Below, piece by piece: positions 10,870-20,559 of a DNA stretch of 64,000 nt (position 1 is its first letter; every line of letters starts with the position of its first letter). The DNA comes from Amblyomma americanum (lineage: Eukaryota; Arthropoda; Arachnida; Ixodida; Ixodidae), in the NCBI RefSeq assembly GCF_052857255.1, contig NW_027526708.1:1-64000 (forward strand), in the 5' to 3' direction. The notes under the pieces are model-generated. The model made no database searches, was not told the origin of the DNA, and saw nothing but the letters and a program-made list of their open reading frames with translations. A program made the translations under genes and the position numbers.

Positions 10870-11375
10870 CGTCACTAGCACCTGCGTATACAAGTTGAGA
10901 GGCAGCTATTGGTTATATTCTTTGAGACGTCAGGCAGCTACCATGGCCGTGGCCAATAAGACGCGTGTGTTCGACGTGTCAGGAAGCTCCGCCCCGGAGG
11001 TTGGGCCGGGAGAGGAGCACAGACCTTCTCACTAAGGAGGAACATGTAGTGTTACGCAAACGACAAACTAATGCATACCCACACCTCAGCCTTCTGCATA
11101 GGATGCATGTATCTCGTGCTATATCCAGATAAATGCCCATTTTGTGGAGAATACTCGAATATATTTCATACGATGTGGGCATGCCAAAAAAACGAGGAGC
11201 TAGCGATCATCACAAACTCCACAATTGAGCTGTGGGAAGGGATGCCGACCAGCTCACGCCTGGAGGACCAGAAAGCACTGGTGCAACGGGCGAGACAGGC
11301 GGCTATCTTCAATGGGGTCCTAGACTGAGGACTGCACTCACTTTTTTTTGCTCATAAATAGTTTTGTTCATTCAT
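10870..11375 (+). pseudogene. LINE-E 3' fragment
   Basis: C-terminal part of a non-LTR ORF2: a word LLTKEEHVVLRKRQTNAYPH, then a CCHC finger CPFCGEYSNIFHTMWAC and the ending QKALVQRARQAAIFNGVLD followed by a stop at about 11,328. The same ending pattern occurs in the - strand fragments at 45,179-45,435 and 62,274-62,716, so all three belong to one LINE group. It is 5'-truncated and lies just inside the left-arm boundary. Confidence 0.75.
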
Positions 11376-11399
11376 TCCAGCGTGCGAAAAGTGAGGGGA

Positions 11400-12830
11400 C
11401 AGGCAAAGGCGCGTAAAGGCATAAATTCAAATTCTGACTACAGATAACTCAGCTTCTACAAAACGCATTAACAAACATCCTGCTGGACAACATTCGTGAA
11501 ACGGCGTGCTTTAACATCCTAGGCATACAGCAACTTTATTGCTGTCCCTTTCAGAGCCCTTTTAAGGGCATGCCCTTTGATAGTTACACCGCAAGAGAGG
11601 AGGACAGGAAGAGTAAATGGCAGCCATAATCGAGCCAGGCGAATTTGCAAATACTTAATTTCCTGCCGTGAAAACCGCCGGCAGGACAGGATGCTATTGG
11701 TATAAAGATTCAGCGTCCTCGCATGACGCAACATAGTTTCGACGGCATGAACCCAGAACGGCATAAATAAAGATTGATACGAGGAATCTTGCAGCGCAAT
11801 AGTGCCATAGAAACCTCACATTGCCTTGGAGCGCATGAATGAACGTTCCATTGGAATTTTAAGTGTTCATAGTCCGCTGTAGCGAGGATGGGCTCATTGC
11901 TCAGGTTCTAGTGTAGCTGGAAACGTTCATAACGGGACGCAGTCAGCAGGGTAAGGTTTGGAACGGCGTGGGCAACAGACCCATCAATGGCTGATATCGC
12001 AAAAAAAAATCGACCATCGGATTTACACTAATGCGCAGTGCCCAGGAATCCACTGGAAATGCACTCCTTGCACATGAAGGGGCACAAAGAACATTAGGAA
12101 CCGGCACAAGAGGCTAGTGCTCGAGTTTCCAAGTGCTACCAATACTGAGAGACAGTGAGAGATTGATTCCATGACAACAACGTTCGCTGCTGCCAGACCC
12201 ACGCTCAGGCACTCGTCTCCTCTTTATCGTCGTTTTCTACCGGAGGTACCATGTGGTGATCTTCATCTCAAGAACATGTATACCGTTCTTTTTTTTTTAA
12301 ATCCCGACATAGATAGCAACGTATGCTAGCCTCTATGTTCTACTTTACAATTTCATACAACCTGTAATTTGAATTGGTTCTCTGCCTTACCGCGCAATTA
12401 AATACAAAACACTAAATGATGGTGCCTTTAGCAAAATCCTCGCAAACAACTGTCCCCTCGCTACTTGTCAGTGTGGCTTTTGCTTTTTCTAACGACAAAA
12501 CAGGGGAATCACCTTCAACGTTTTATATGTGTGTAAAGCTACTACGCTACCACCTCATCCCGCATGTCTTCTATGCTTAGCGGTTAGATTTTTTTCGACA
12601 GCAGCCACTTGGACTGAAGGTGTACTCGAAATCATTTTTTTTTCTTATAAAATAGGAAATGATGCAGCAAGGACGCTCTATTCTACAGAGGTGCAACCAG
12701 GCAAAGTGTCATTGTTCCGTTTAATATACACGTAAATAACTGTCAAGAACTCTTGCTCGCGTAGTGGGCATTATTTCGTGGCATGTTTCGACTCCTCATA
12801 CTAACAACTGACTTGTCTCTGCTATTCCAG
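11400..12830. other. No gene recognised; upstream flank/intron of TIL exon
   Basis: Mixed sequence without convincing coding or element structure. By its acceptor, the exon at 12,831 must have an intron here, but I found no matching signal-peptide or 42-nt exon in this stretch. Confidence 0.4.
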
Positions 12831-13027
12831 CAAATCCCTGCACACACCTCGAAGAATGCCACCCGGGCAGGGGGAGTTGCGCCGAAAAGAACTGTGCAGA
12901 TTTGTATCGCCCTCGATTACCGGCTATGTGTACAGCTGAACGGTTGCCCAAGTGCTTCTGTAAGCGTCATTTATATAGGAGAAACGAGGATGGCAAGTGT
13001 GTCAGGAGACGCTTGTGCAAACAGTGA
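12831..13027 (+). CDS. Terminal exon of TIL-like secreted cysteine-rich protein
   Basis: The exon follows a clean acceptor (ttgtctctgctattccag) and enters in phase 1, encoding 64 residues to a TGA. The protein is cysteine-rich: NPC, EEC, GSC, KNC, AMC, then PKCFC, DGKCV and RRLC. From the third cysteine the spacing is C-x4-C-x11-C-x7-C-x-C-x12-C-x5-C, exactly the spacing of the exon at 62,869. The CxC...GKCV...C ending is that of trypsin-inhibitor-like (TIL) domains, which in ticks include secreted serine-protease inhibitors and antimicrobial peptides (ixodidin, BmSI-7). One canonical cysteine between the x11 and x7 blocks seems missing. Target protease and role cannot be read from sequence. 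No upstream exon was found in the window, so it may be the tail of a broken gene or of one beginning further left. Confidence 0.8.
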
Positions 13028-13085
13028 TAGCTGATCATCCACCCATCAAGGGTCAAGTTACAGAGCTCTTTCTTTCAGACCGATG

Positions 13086-13091
13086 AATAAA
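13086..13091 (+). terminator. Poly(A) signal of TIL-like exon
   Basis: AATAAA 59 bp after the stop codon at 13,027, followed by a GT-rich stretch (ctctgttggtta). It supports 12,831-13,027 as a real terminal exon. Confidence 0.7.
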
Positions 13092-13331
13092 GCTCTGTTG
13101 GTTACCACTACAGCCAAATGCGTGCTCTTTTTTTCTTTTCCTTTCGCTAGCGCCTTCCTTCTAATATCACGCCTGCTCCTTTTGGGACATCACTTCAGGA
13201 CGAACTATGCACGGTCAATGAGGCAGCAAGTTCTATGTCTACCATCCTTGCTGGTTTGGGAGTAAAGTTCGCGGGATACAGTCGACATTCTCTCTATAGT
13301 CCGCTGTGATCATATAATTATTTATTTATAT

Positions 13332-13704
13332 TGTCACGTAGTGGTGACGGCAGTCGAAGCAGCGATGAAGACGGAAGAAAGGGTCTTGTAAAAGAACTGT
13401 TTATTGGGCTGACTTGCACCCAAAATGGACTGAATCACTCGGCGGCGGCGAAGCGACAAGCGTGCTCGGCGGTCGTCGAACAGAATGCCCGCCGCTGTCG
13501 GCCGTGCTCAATTTAAAGCTGATAGCGAACATGCGAGATAAAGGGCGCAAAGTTACTAGAACATTCCGGAACAACGTAGAATTAGCTTTGCCTGGCTGCG
13601 ATCAATCGAGATAAATCTAGTCGCGTCTTGCGTCGCAAACAAAGCGATAAAGTGGTGTCGCGGCAGATTTGAAAAACGAACAAACACTGCAAATATTCGC
13701 GGCA
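13332..13704 (-). repeat. 3' LTR of gypsy element
   Basis: TG...CA ends, 373 bp, near-identical to 18,890-19,262. By orientation this is the 3' LTR. Confidence 0.95.
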
Positions 13705-13722
13705 TTACTCCCCTCTCAAAGA
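13705..13722 (-). promoter_or_regulatory. Polypurine tract
   Basis: On the - strand the sequence next to the 3' LTR is a purine run, tttgagaggggagtaa, the expected start site of plus-strand DNA synthesis. Confidence 0.75.
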
Positions 13723-13812
13723 AGCATCGACCCGATGCATTAAAACAAATAATGCGACTAGTAAGGGAAAAAACGGATCTTGCGAAAATAGAGCATGGAA
13801 ACGCAGCGGCCT

Positions 13813-16800
13813 TTAGCGCGCATAATACGGCTTCAGACGGACTAGATGGACAACTTCTGGTCGTACGCGGCGTCGCTGGGATGCAGTCATTGCGTCAGGG
13901 ATGACTTCATAATCCAGTTCACCCAGCCGACGAAGAACCTTGTACGGGCCGAAATAGCGGCGCAAAAGCTTTTCACTCAATCCACGGCGGCGAATGGGCG
14001 TCCACACCCAGACTTGGTCTCCTGGCTTGTATTCCGCGTTGCGTCTTCGTAGGTTGTAGCGTCTGGCGTCGGACCGCTGGTGATCTTTGATCCGTAATCG
14101 GGCAAGCCTTCGAGCTTCTGCGCGTTGAAGGTAGGCGGCAACGTCGACGTTGTCTTCTTCTGTAACGTTGGGCAGCATGGCGTCTAGCGTGGTCGTGGCA
14201 TCCCTGCCATGGACGAGCCTAAAAGGCGTCATCTGGGTGGTCTCCTGCACTGCGGTGTTGTAGGCGAAGACGACGTAAGGCAGGATGACATCCCAGGTTT
14301 TGTGTTCGGCATTGACATACATAGCGAGCATATCGGCGATGGTTTTGTTCAGGCGCTCGGTCAGTCCGTTGGTCTGCGGATCGTATGCAGTTGTCCTCCG
14401 GTGGCTGGTTTGGCTGTAGCGCAGGATGGCTTGCGTGAGTTCCGCCGTAAATGCTGTTCCTCTGTCCGTGATGAGCACATCGGGGGCACCGTGTCGAAGA
14501 AGAATGCACTCCACGAAAAATTTGGCCACTTGTGCTGCTGTTCCGTTCGGTAGGGCTTTCGCCTCGGCGTAGCGGGTCAGGTAGTCGGTCGCTATGATGA
14601 TCCACTTATTTCCAGATGTTGACGTTGGAAAAGGGCCAAGCAAGTCCATGCCATTCTGCTGAAAGGGCCTTGAGGGAGGTTCAATGGGGTTCAGAAATCC
14701 TGCTGGTCGTGTGGGAGGAGTCTTTCGTCGCTGACAATCTCGGCATGTTTTCACATAGTGTGCGACATCGGCAGACAGTCGGGGCCAGTAATACTTGTCT
14801 TGAATGCGGCGGAGGGTGCGAGTAAACCCGAGATGTCCAGCTGTCGGCTCGTCGTGTGAAGCCTGTAGAACTTCTTCGCGGAGACAAGTAGGTACAACAA
14901 GGAGGTAGGCTGTTTTGTTCGCTGTAAAGTTCTTCTTCACAAGGACCTCATTCTGCAAACAGAAGGAAGACAGTCCTCGCTTGAATGAAGCGGGGGGTGA
15001 AGAAACCTTGCCTTCCAGGTACTCGATGAGGCCTTTTAGTTTGGGGTCCGAGCGTTGCTGCTGAGCAAAAGTGCTTGCGCTGATGGGTCCCAGGAAGGCG
15101 TCCTCATCGTCGTCCAGCGGCGGTGCATCTACAGGGGCTCGTGAGAGGCAATCGGCGTCAGTGTGCTTGCGTCCGGACTTGTAAACGACGGTGACGTCAA
15201 ACTCCTGGAGACGCAGACTCCATCGAGCGAGTCGGCCAGAGGGATCCTTCAAATTGGCAAGCCAGCAGAGCACGTGGTGGTCGCTGACCACCTTGAACGG
15301 CCGTCCGTAGAGGGAGGGGCGGAATTTCGACGTAGCCCAGATGATGGCAAGGCACTCCTTCTCAGTGGTCGAATAGTTAGCCTCGGCCTTGGAAAGGGAA
15401 CGGCTAGCGTATGCGATGACCTTCTCCAGCCCGTCACTTTTTTGAACGAGAACGGCGCCTAGTCCCACGCTGCTTGCGTCGGTATGAACTTCAGTATCGG
15501 CGTTTTCATCAAAATGCGCAAGGATCGGTGGGGACTGTAAACGACGCTGAAGTTCCTTGAAGGCTTCTGCTTGCGGCGCTTCCCATTTAAATGGCACGTC
15601 TGCCTTCGTCAGTTGGGTCAGGGGCTCGGCGATGCGCGAAAAGTTTTTCACAAATCGTCGGTAATATGCGCATAGACCGAGAAATCTGCGCACTGCTTTC
15701 TTATCGGCCGGCGGTTGAAACTGTTCAATAGCAGCTGTTTTCTGCGGGTCTGGGCGTACTCCTTCCTTGCTAACGATGTGGCCTAGAAACAGCAGCTCTT
15801 CGTAGGCAAAGTGGCATTTCTCTGCTTTCAAGGTTAGGCCAGACGACTTGATTGCGTCTAGTACTGTTCGAAGTCTTTTGAGGTGCTCTTCAAAGTTCGA
15901 GGTGAAGACAACGACGTCATCTAAATATACCAGACAAATCTGCCACTTCAGGCCTGCCAGCACTGTATCCATTACTCGCTGAAACGTCGCTGGTGCGGAA
16001 CAGAGACCAAATGGCATCACCTTGAACTCAAACAGCCCATCCGGAGTTATGAATGCTGTCTTCTCGCGATCTCTTTCGTCGACCTCAATTTGCCAGTAGC
16101 CGCTCTTGAGGTCCATCGATGAGAAATATTTGGCGTTGCAGAGGCGGTCCAGTGTGTCGTCGATGCGGGGGAGGGGGTAGACGTCCTTCTTTGTTATGTT
16201 GTTCAAGCGGCGGTAATCCACGCAGAATCGAAGTGCGCCGTCTTTCTTTCTCACTAGAACAACCGGTGCCGCCCATGGGCTGTTTGAAGGCTGGATGACA
16301 TCGTCGCGAAGCATTTCTTCGACTTGGTCCCGGATGGCTTGTCGTTCTCGCGGAGACACACGGTAGGGGCTTTGACGGAGAGGTCGGACGTGTTGATCCG
16401 TTATAATGCGTTGCTTGGCAATTGGCGTCTGTCGCACCTTCGGCGATGTCGAAAAGCACTCACTGTAGTTTTGAAGCAGATTGCGGATCTGGTCTTGTCT
16501 GCTCCGGTGCAGGGCTGGGTTGATGTCGAAAGTGGGCGAGTTCTCTTGGTAAGGCGGATCTTCTGCGGAGGGGTCGGAGAGGGCGAAGGAGTCTCGTACG
16601 TCAGATATTTCGTCGCAGAAAGCAATCGTCGTTCCTCTGTTAACATGCCGGTATTCTTCGCTGAAGTTAGTCAGCAGTACTTCGGCCTGGCCATTGCGGA
16701 AATGTGCGATGCCTCTTGCGATGCTGATTCCTCGGTCTAGTAGCAACTGCATGTTCCCCTCGATGATGGCTTCAGTGTTTATGGCTTTCGTGGCGCCTAC

Positions 16801-17489
16801 GGTCACGATAACGCTTGAACGGGGTGGGACGCTCACTTCTTCCTCCAGGACACTTAGGGCAACGTGACTTTCCCGAGTTCTCATCGAAGCGATGGCCTCG
16901 TCCGTCGAAAGCGTGATCAACTTGGATCGCAGGTCGATGATCGCCTGATGCTCATTAAGGAAATCCATACCCAAGATCACTTCGCGGGAGCATTGCGGTA
17001 GCACAACAAAGGTTGCAGGATAGGTATGTCCTTTGACAGTCACTCGCGCTGTGCATCGTCCTGATGGCGTAATGAGGTGGCCCCCAGCGGTGCGAATTTG
17101 TGGGCCGTCCCAAGCCGTGTGACTTTTCTGAGCTGCGCAGCGAATGTTCCATACATCACCGAGTAATCGGCTCCTGTGTCGACTAGAGCGGTGACTTTCC
17201 GGCCGTCAATAGTCACTTCTAGGTCGGAGGTCCTGGCTCTTGCATTGCATGTCGCTCTCGGCATCGGGTCACGGCTTCGTCGCGTATGCGAGTCACGGGT
17301 TGGGCGTGTGGTCGAAGCTCCTCTGGGTGGCGGCGTCGATTTCAAGGTAGCTTGCGTCGTGGTCGAGGTTCTCATTGTGTGCGGCGTCGGTGCAGCGAGT
17401 GTCGGTTCTTCACGCGGCGTCGCGGGTGCAGCGTCTTCATGGGGCGTGGTCAGTGGAGGATCTTCGGCGTTTAGCTCGTGAGCAACCAC
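13813..17489 (-). pseudogene. pol: gypsy pol polyprotein, frameshifted in protease
   Basis: Replicative polyprotein of the LTR element. The first part (17,040-17,489) has a low-complexity start and an aspartic protease motif DTGADYSVM near residue 104. A one-base shift around 17,115-17,122 then moves the frame into the long 1,076-residue segment (13,813-17,043). That segment carries the protease tail (ILGMDFL), RT with YLDDVVVF at about residue 372, RNase H (TDASSVGLGAVL, about 520), the integrase HHCC finger (H...H...CRDCQRR, from about 728), and the integrase catalytic D (MDLLGPF), D (TDRGTAF) and E (TNGLTERLN) at about 800, 857 and 895. A GPY-type C-terminal module (GPYKVLRR) follows. Everything except the protease frame looks intact. 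The long segment's first methionine is internal and not a natural start. Confidence 0.95.
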
Positions 17490-17509
17490 ACCTCCAGAGG
17501 TTGCTGCCT

Positions 17510-18862
17510 TTAGTTTCCCCTACGGGGGCTGGGAGACCTTCCTCGTACCGCGGCTGCGTAGCTGCGGCGTGGCGACGCAAAGCGCGAGGCTGACGGCGAT
17601 TGTGAGCGCGAAAAGCGGTTCGGCGTGTACTCTTCTCGACGCAGGTACTCGTCGATTTCGTGCGGACGTTGTCCGAAGCGTGGTAGTGGGGCGTTAACGG
17701 CAAATCCTCGAAGACCGATACGTCGGTACGGGCAGTGACGAAGAATATGGCCGGCCTCACCGCAATGGAAGCACAACGGCCGGTTGTCGGAAGTCCTCCA
17801 GGCGTCGCATTTCCTGGGGCTTGAGCGTCGGTCATAGGCTGGGCGGGCGGGGGCTGGGAGGCGGCGTTGTGGAACGATTGGCTCATCTCGGGGAGGACGT
17901 GGGGGTTGTCGCTGGGGCTGAGCAGTACTTACTGCAGCGGCGTAGGTCATGGCCTGGGGTTCTGTGGCCGTCGGGGTGCCAAGTGCCTGTTGCACTTCTT
18001 CCCGAACCACATCCATCAGAGTCGCTTCTTGTGGCTGTGGGGAAGATGGCAGTAATCGGCATAGCTCATCTCGGACGATTTCGCGGATAAGTTCCCGCAA
18101 GCTGTCGCTGGAGGTGGCCGGGGTGTCCGAACGGATTGCACAGGCAGAGGAAGGGCGATTGTACTGCCGAGCTCGAACGTCGAGGATCTTCTCAATCGTG
18201 CAGGCTTCTTGCATAAACTCCTCGACTTTTTTTGGCGGCTGGCGGACGAGGCTTGCAAAGAGTTGTTCTTTTACGCCGCGCATTAAAAACTGAACTTTCT
18301 TTTCCTCGGTCATCCCGGGATCGGCGCGGCGAAATAGGCGCTTCATATCCTCGACGTAACTGCAGACGGGCTCATTCGGAAGCTGGATCCTGGACTCGAG
18401 GAGTCGTTCGGCTCTTTCTTTCCTCACAACAGTGGTGAATACCTTCAATAGTTCTCTCTTGAATAGCTCCCATGTCGTAAGGGACGACTCGTAGTTTTCG
18501 TACCACGTGCGTGCGGAGCCATCTAATGAGAAAAAAACGTGTCCAATCTTAGCCGCATCATCCCACTTGTTGAATGACGCCACGCGCTCAAATTGGTCCA
18601 ACCATTCTTCAGGGTCTTCGACTAGGGATCCACTGAAAGTTGGCGGCACCCGCGGCTGCTGCAGTATGATCGGTGTCGACATCTTCGGCGAGGTTGCGGT
18701 GCTCGTAGCAGCGTCTTTTCGCTGTCTGGTGCGGTCCGGCAGTTTCCCAAACTCAGGCTCCTCTCCCTGGAGACGTCGGCTGGCTCGCTGAGCTGCTGGT
18801 TCGTCCTCGGGTGTGAAGCGCTTAGGGCTGGGTTCACGACTTGAAGGGGGCGTCCGGAACAT
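17510..18862 (-). CDS. gag: gypsy gag protein
   Basis: Structural capsid/nucleocapsid protein of the LTR element, 450 residues and apparently intact. The central part resembles the retrotransposon gag capsid domain (EEWLDQFERVASFNKWDD, then ARTWYENYE and RLFRRADPGMTEEKK). The C-terminal third has one CCHC knuckle CFHCGEAGHILRHC at about residues 364-377, followed by an Arg/Ser-rich tail. The start codon lies only 27 bp inside the 5' LTR boundary, immediately after the primer site, so the leader is essentially the LTR transcript. The stop overlaps the end of the -1 frameshift signal leading into pol. Confidence 0.93.
   Translation of the reverse strand: MFRTPPSSREPSPKRFTPEDEPAAQRASRRLQGEEPEFGKLPDRTRQRKDAATSTATSPKMSTPIILQQPRVPPTFSGSLVEDPEEWLDQFERVASFNKWDDAAKIGHVFFSLDGSARTWYENYESSLTTWELFKRELLKVFTTVVRKERAERLLESRIQLPNEPVCSYVEDMKRLFRRADPGMTEEKKVQFLMRGVKEQLFASLVRQPPKKVEEFMQEACTIEKILDVRARQYNRPSSACAIRSDTPATSSDSLRELIREIVRDELCRLLPSSPQPQEATLMDVVREEVQQALGTPTATEPQAMTYAAAVSTAQPQRQPPRPPRDEPIVPQRRLPAPARPAYDRRSSPRKCDAWRTSDNRPLCFHCGEAGHILRHCPYRRIGLRGFAVNAPLPRFGQRPHEIDEYLRREEYTPNRFSRSQSPSASRFASPRRSYAAAVRGRSPSPRRGN
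17513..17519 (-). promoter_or_regulatory. -1 ribosomal frameshift heptamer GGGAAAC
   Basis: On the - strand the gag frame reads AGG GGA AAC TAA. GGGAAAC fits the X-XXY-YYZ slippery pattern and is followed directly by the gag stop. Shifting back one base gives CTA AAG GCA GCA ACC, which is the open pol frame. A downstream pseudoknot was not modelled. Confidence 0.75.
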
Positions 18863-18871
18863 GGAAGGCTA

Positions 18872-18889
18872 CCCCGCACCTCCACCAGA
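18872..18889 (-). promoter_or_regulatory. tRNA primer-binding site
   Basis: On the - strand the sequence beginning one or two bases inside the 5' LTR is TGGTGGAGGTGCGGGG. It starts with TGG, complementary to a tRNA CCA end. I cannot name the tRNA. The small LTR element at 54,099-54,829 has an almost identical site. Confidence 0.75.
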
Positions 18890-19262
18890 TGTCACGTAGT
18901 GGTGACGACAGTCGAAGCAGCGATGAAGACGGACGAAAGGGTCTTGTAAAAGAACTGTTTATTGGGCTGACTTGCACCCAAAATGGACTGAATCACTCGG
19001 CGGCGGCGAAGCGACAAGCGTGCTCGGCGGTCGTCGAACAGAATGCCCGCCGCTGTCGGCCGTGCTCAATTTAAAGCTGATAGCGAACATTCGAGATAAA
19101 GGGCGCAAAGTTACTAGAACATTCCGGAACAACGTATAATCAGCTTTGCCTGGCTGCGATCAATCGAGATAAATCTAGTCGCGTCTTGCGTCGCAAACAA
19201 AGCGATAAAGTGGTGTCGCGGCAGATTTGAAAAACGAACAAACACTGCAAATATTCGCGGCA
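18890..19262 (-). repeat. 5' LTR of gypsy element
   Basis: 373 bp, partner of 13,332-13,704, and the transcription start side because the element lies on the - strand. Confidence 0.95.
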
Positions 19263-20515
19263 ATATATTACAACTCTTAAGCCCTCAAGTGCAGGGTATT
19301 ACATATACATAGTAATACATAACACTAGTGGGAGTGGCAAACTAACAACCTGATTATACCCAATAAAAACAAGAGAGAGAGAGAAAGAAAAACAGAAAGG
19401 CATGGAGGTTAACTAGGCAGCGCCCGGTATGCTACCCTACACGTGGGAATGGGAACGGAGGGAGAGATAGAAAGGAGAAAGAACAAAGGGAGATGATCAC
19501 TTTTCAATAAATACAAAATAAAAAGTGAATTAGATATTGCAGGTAAGTACCGGTACAAAACAAAATAACAATACATCTGAATGAAAGAAGCGACAGAATC
19601 AATGAGCAATGCTAGACAGATATTTCAGTCAGGAAGTCCTGAAACATAAGATTACCTTCTGTTGCGATGTGCGATGTAGATTATTCCAGTCGACTAAAAG
19701 TCCGAGGCATGGATTATTTTGCACAAGAAGTATGTCATGAAATGCGTTTTATTTTGAACGGATGATCGAGGCGCGGCGTGGAAAAAAGTTGCGTGCGATC
19801 GCAATAAATCGTCATGGAGCAAAACATGATGATAAAGTTCATGTAGCAGTGTTAGGTGTGGTAGTTTGCGACGATGTGATAACTTGTCATGGTCGGTGCG
19901 CGCCTTTAGTGCGGTGACGCTTTTATGACGAGAAAAATGCCAAAAGATGAATCTGACAGCACGGTTTTGCAATGCGTCTAACTCATGAATATCATATGCC
20001 TGATCCGAGTCCCAGAGGGTGATGCGTACTCGATTTTAGGCCGCAATAATGTAATGCATGTCAGTTTTCTTAGATGGAAAGGGGATTTTTGAGGTGACGT
20101 TTTAAAAGAGCAAAAGAGCGGTTAGCAGCTCTTTCACTCCCACGTTTGTCTCTTCCCATACCGAACGATTTGGGTGTCCACCGAGATATGTTAGACAGTT
20201 ATTGCGTCATTTCCTTTCCATAGAGCCAGATTTCAGCTGCCAGAACTTGGTTAATGAAGTAATTACATGTTAGAATGAACATGAAGGCCAAGATATTTGT
20301 AGGTTGTAGACAGTTCAACTTGGCTGTTATGGAGAGTGTAAGATGTCAGAATACGGCATGGCTTGCGATTGAAAGGGATTGGTTGCGTTTTAGAGGCATT
20401 AAGGTTCATTAACCAAGTTGAACACCAGTTGTTAATGGAATCCATATCAGATTGCAAGGTTTGACAGTCAATGTAATGGGTATTGTGGCGGTATATAACA
20501 ATAATTTGCAAATAA
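19263..20515 (-). pseudogene. CR1-like LINE 3' remnant (LINE-H)
   Basis: The - strand translations include the RT thumb region (DMDSINNWCSTWLMNLNASK, TYKYLGLHVHSN at 20,263-20,511) and the C-terminal region (QNRAVRFIFWHFSRHKSVTALK at 19,694-19,972), in broken frames. This is the pattern of a jockey/CR1-type ORF2 end. Between them, around 20,150-20,225, sits a degraded SINE tail (gagatatgttagacagttattgcgtcatttcc). The gypsy element lies at its 3' side. Confidence 0.65.
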
Positions 20516-20559
20516 TCTTTTTGTTACTATATTGTCCGCTTCCAGTACACAGCCGCCGC

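Larger units (their letters stand above)
13332..19262 (-). mobile_element. Ty3/gypsy LTR retrotransposon
   Basis: Two 373-bp LTRs (13,332-13,704 and 18,890-19,262) begin TGTCACG and end GCGGCA on the + strand and differ at only a few positions, so insertion is recent. Four-base direct repeats ATAT flank the element (13,328-13,331 and 19,263-19,266). Internally, in - strand order, come a primer site, gag, a -1 frameshift site, and pol with protease, RT, RNase H and integrase, then a polypurine tract. No env-like ORF is present. It sits next to or within the 3' region of a CR1-like LINE. Confidence 0.97.

Noticed and set aside
14209..18438. Open frames on the + strand across the gypsy element
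   Set aside because: They are shadows opposite the gag and pol coding strand, with biased composition and no domain of their own.
13332..19262. An endogenous retrovirus with envelope
   Set aside because: No ORF follows integrase before the 3' LTR; it is a plain Ty3/gypsy retrotransposon.
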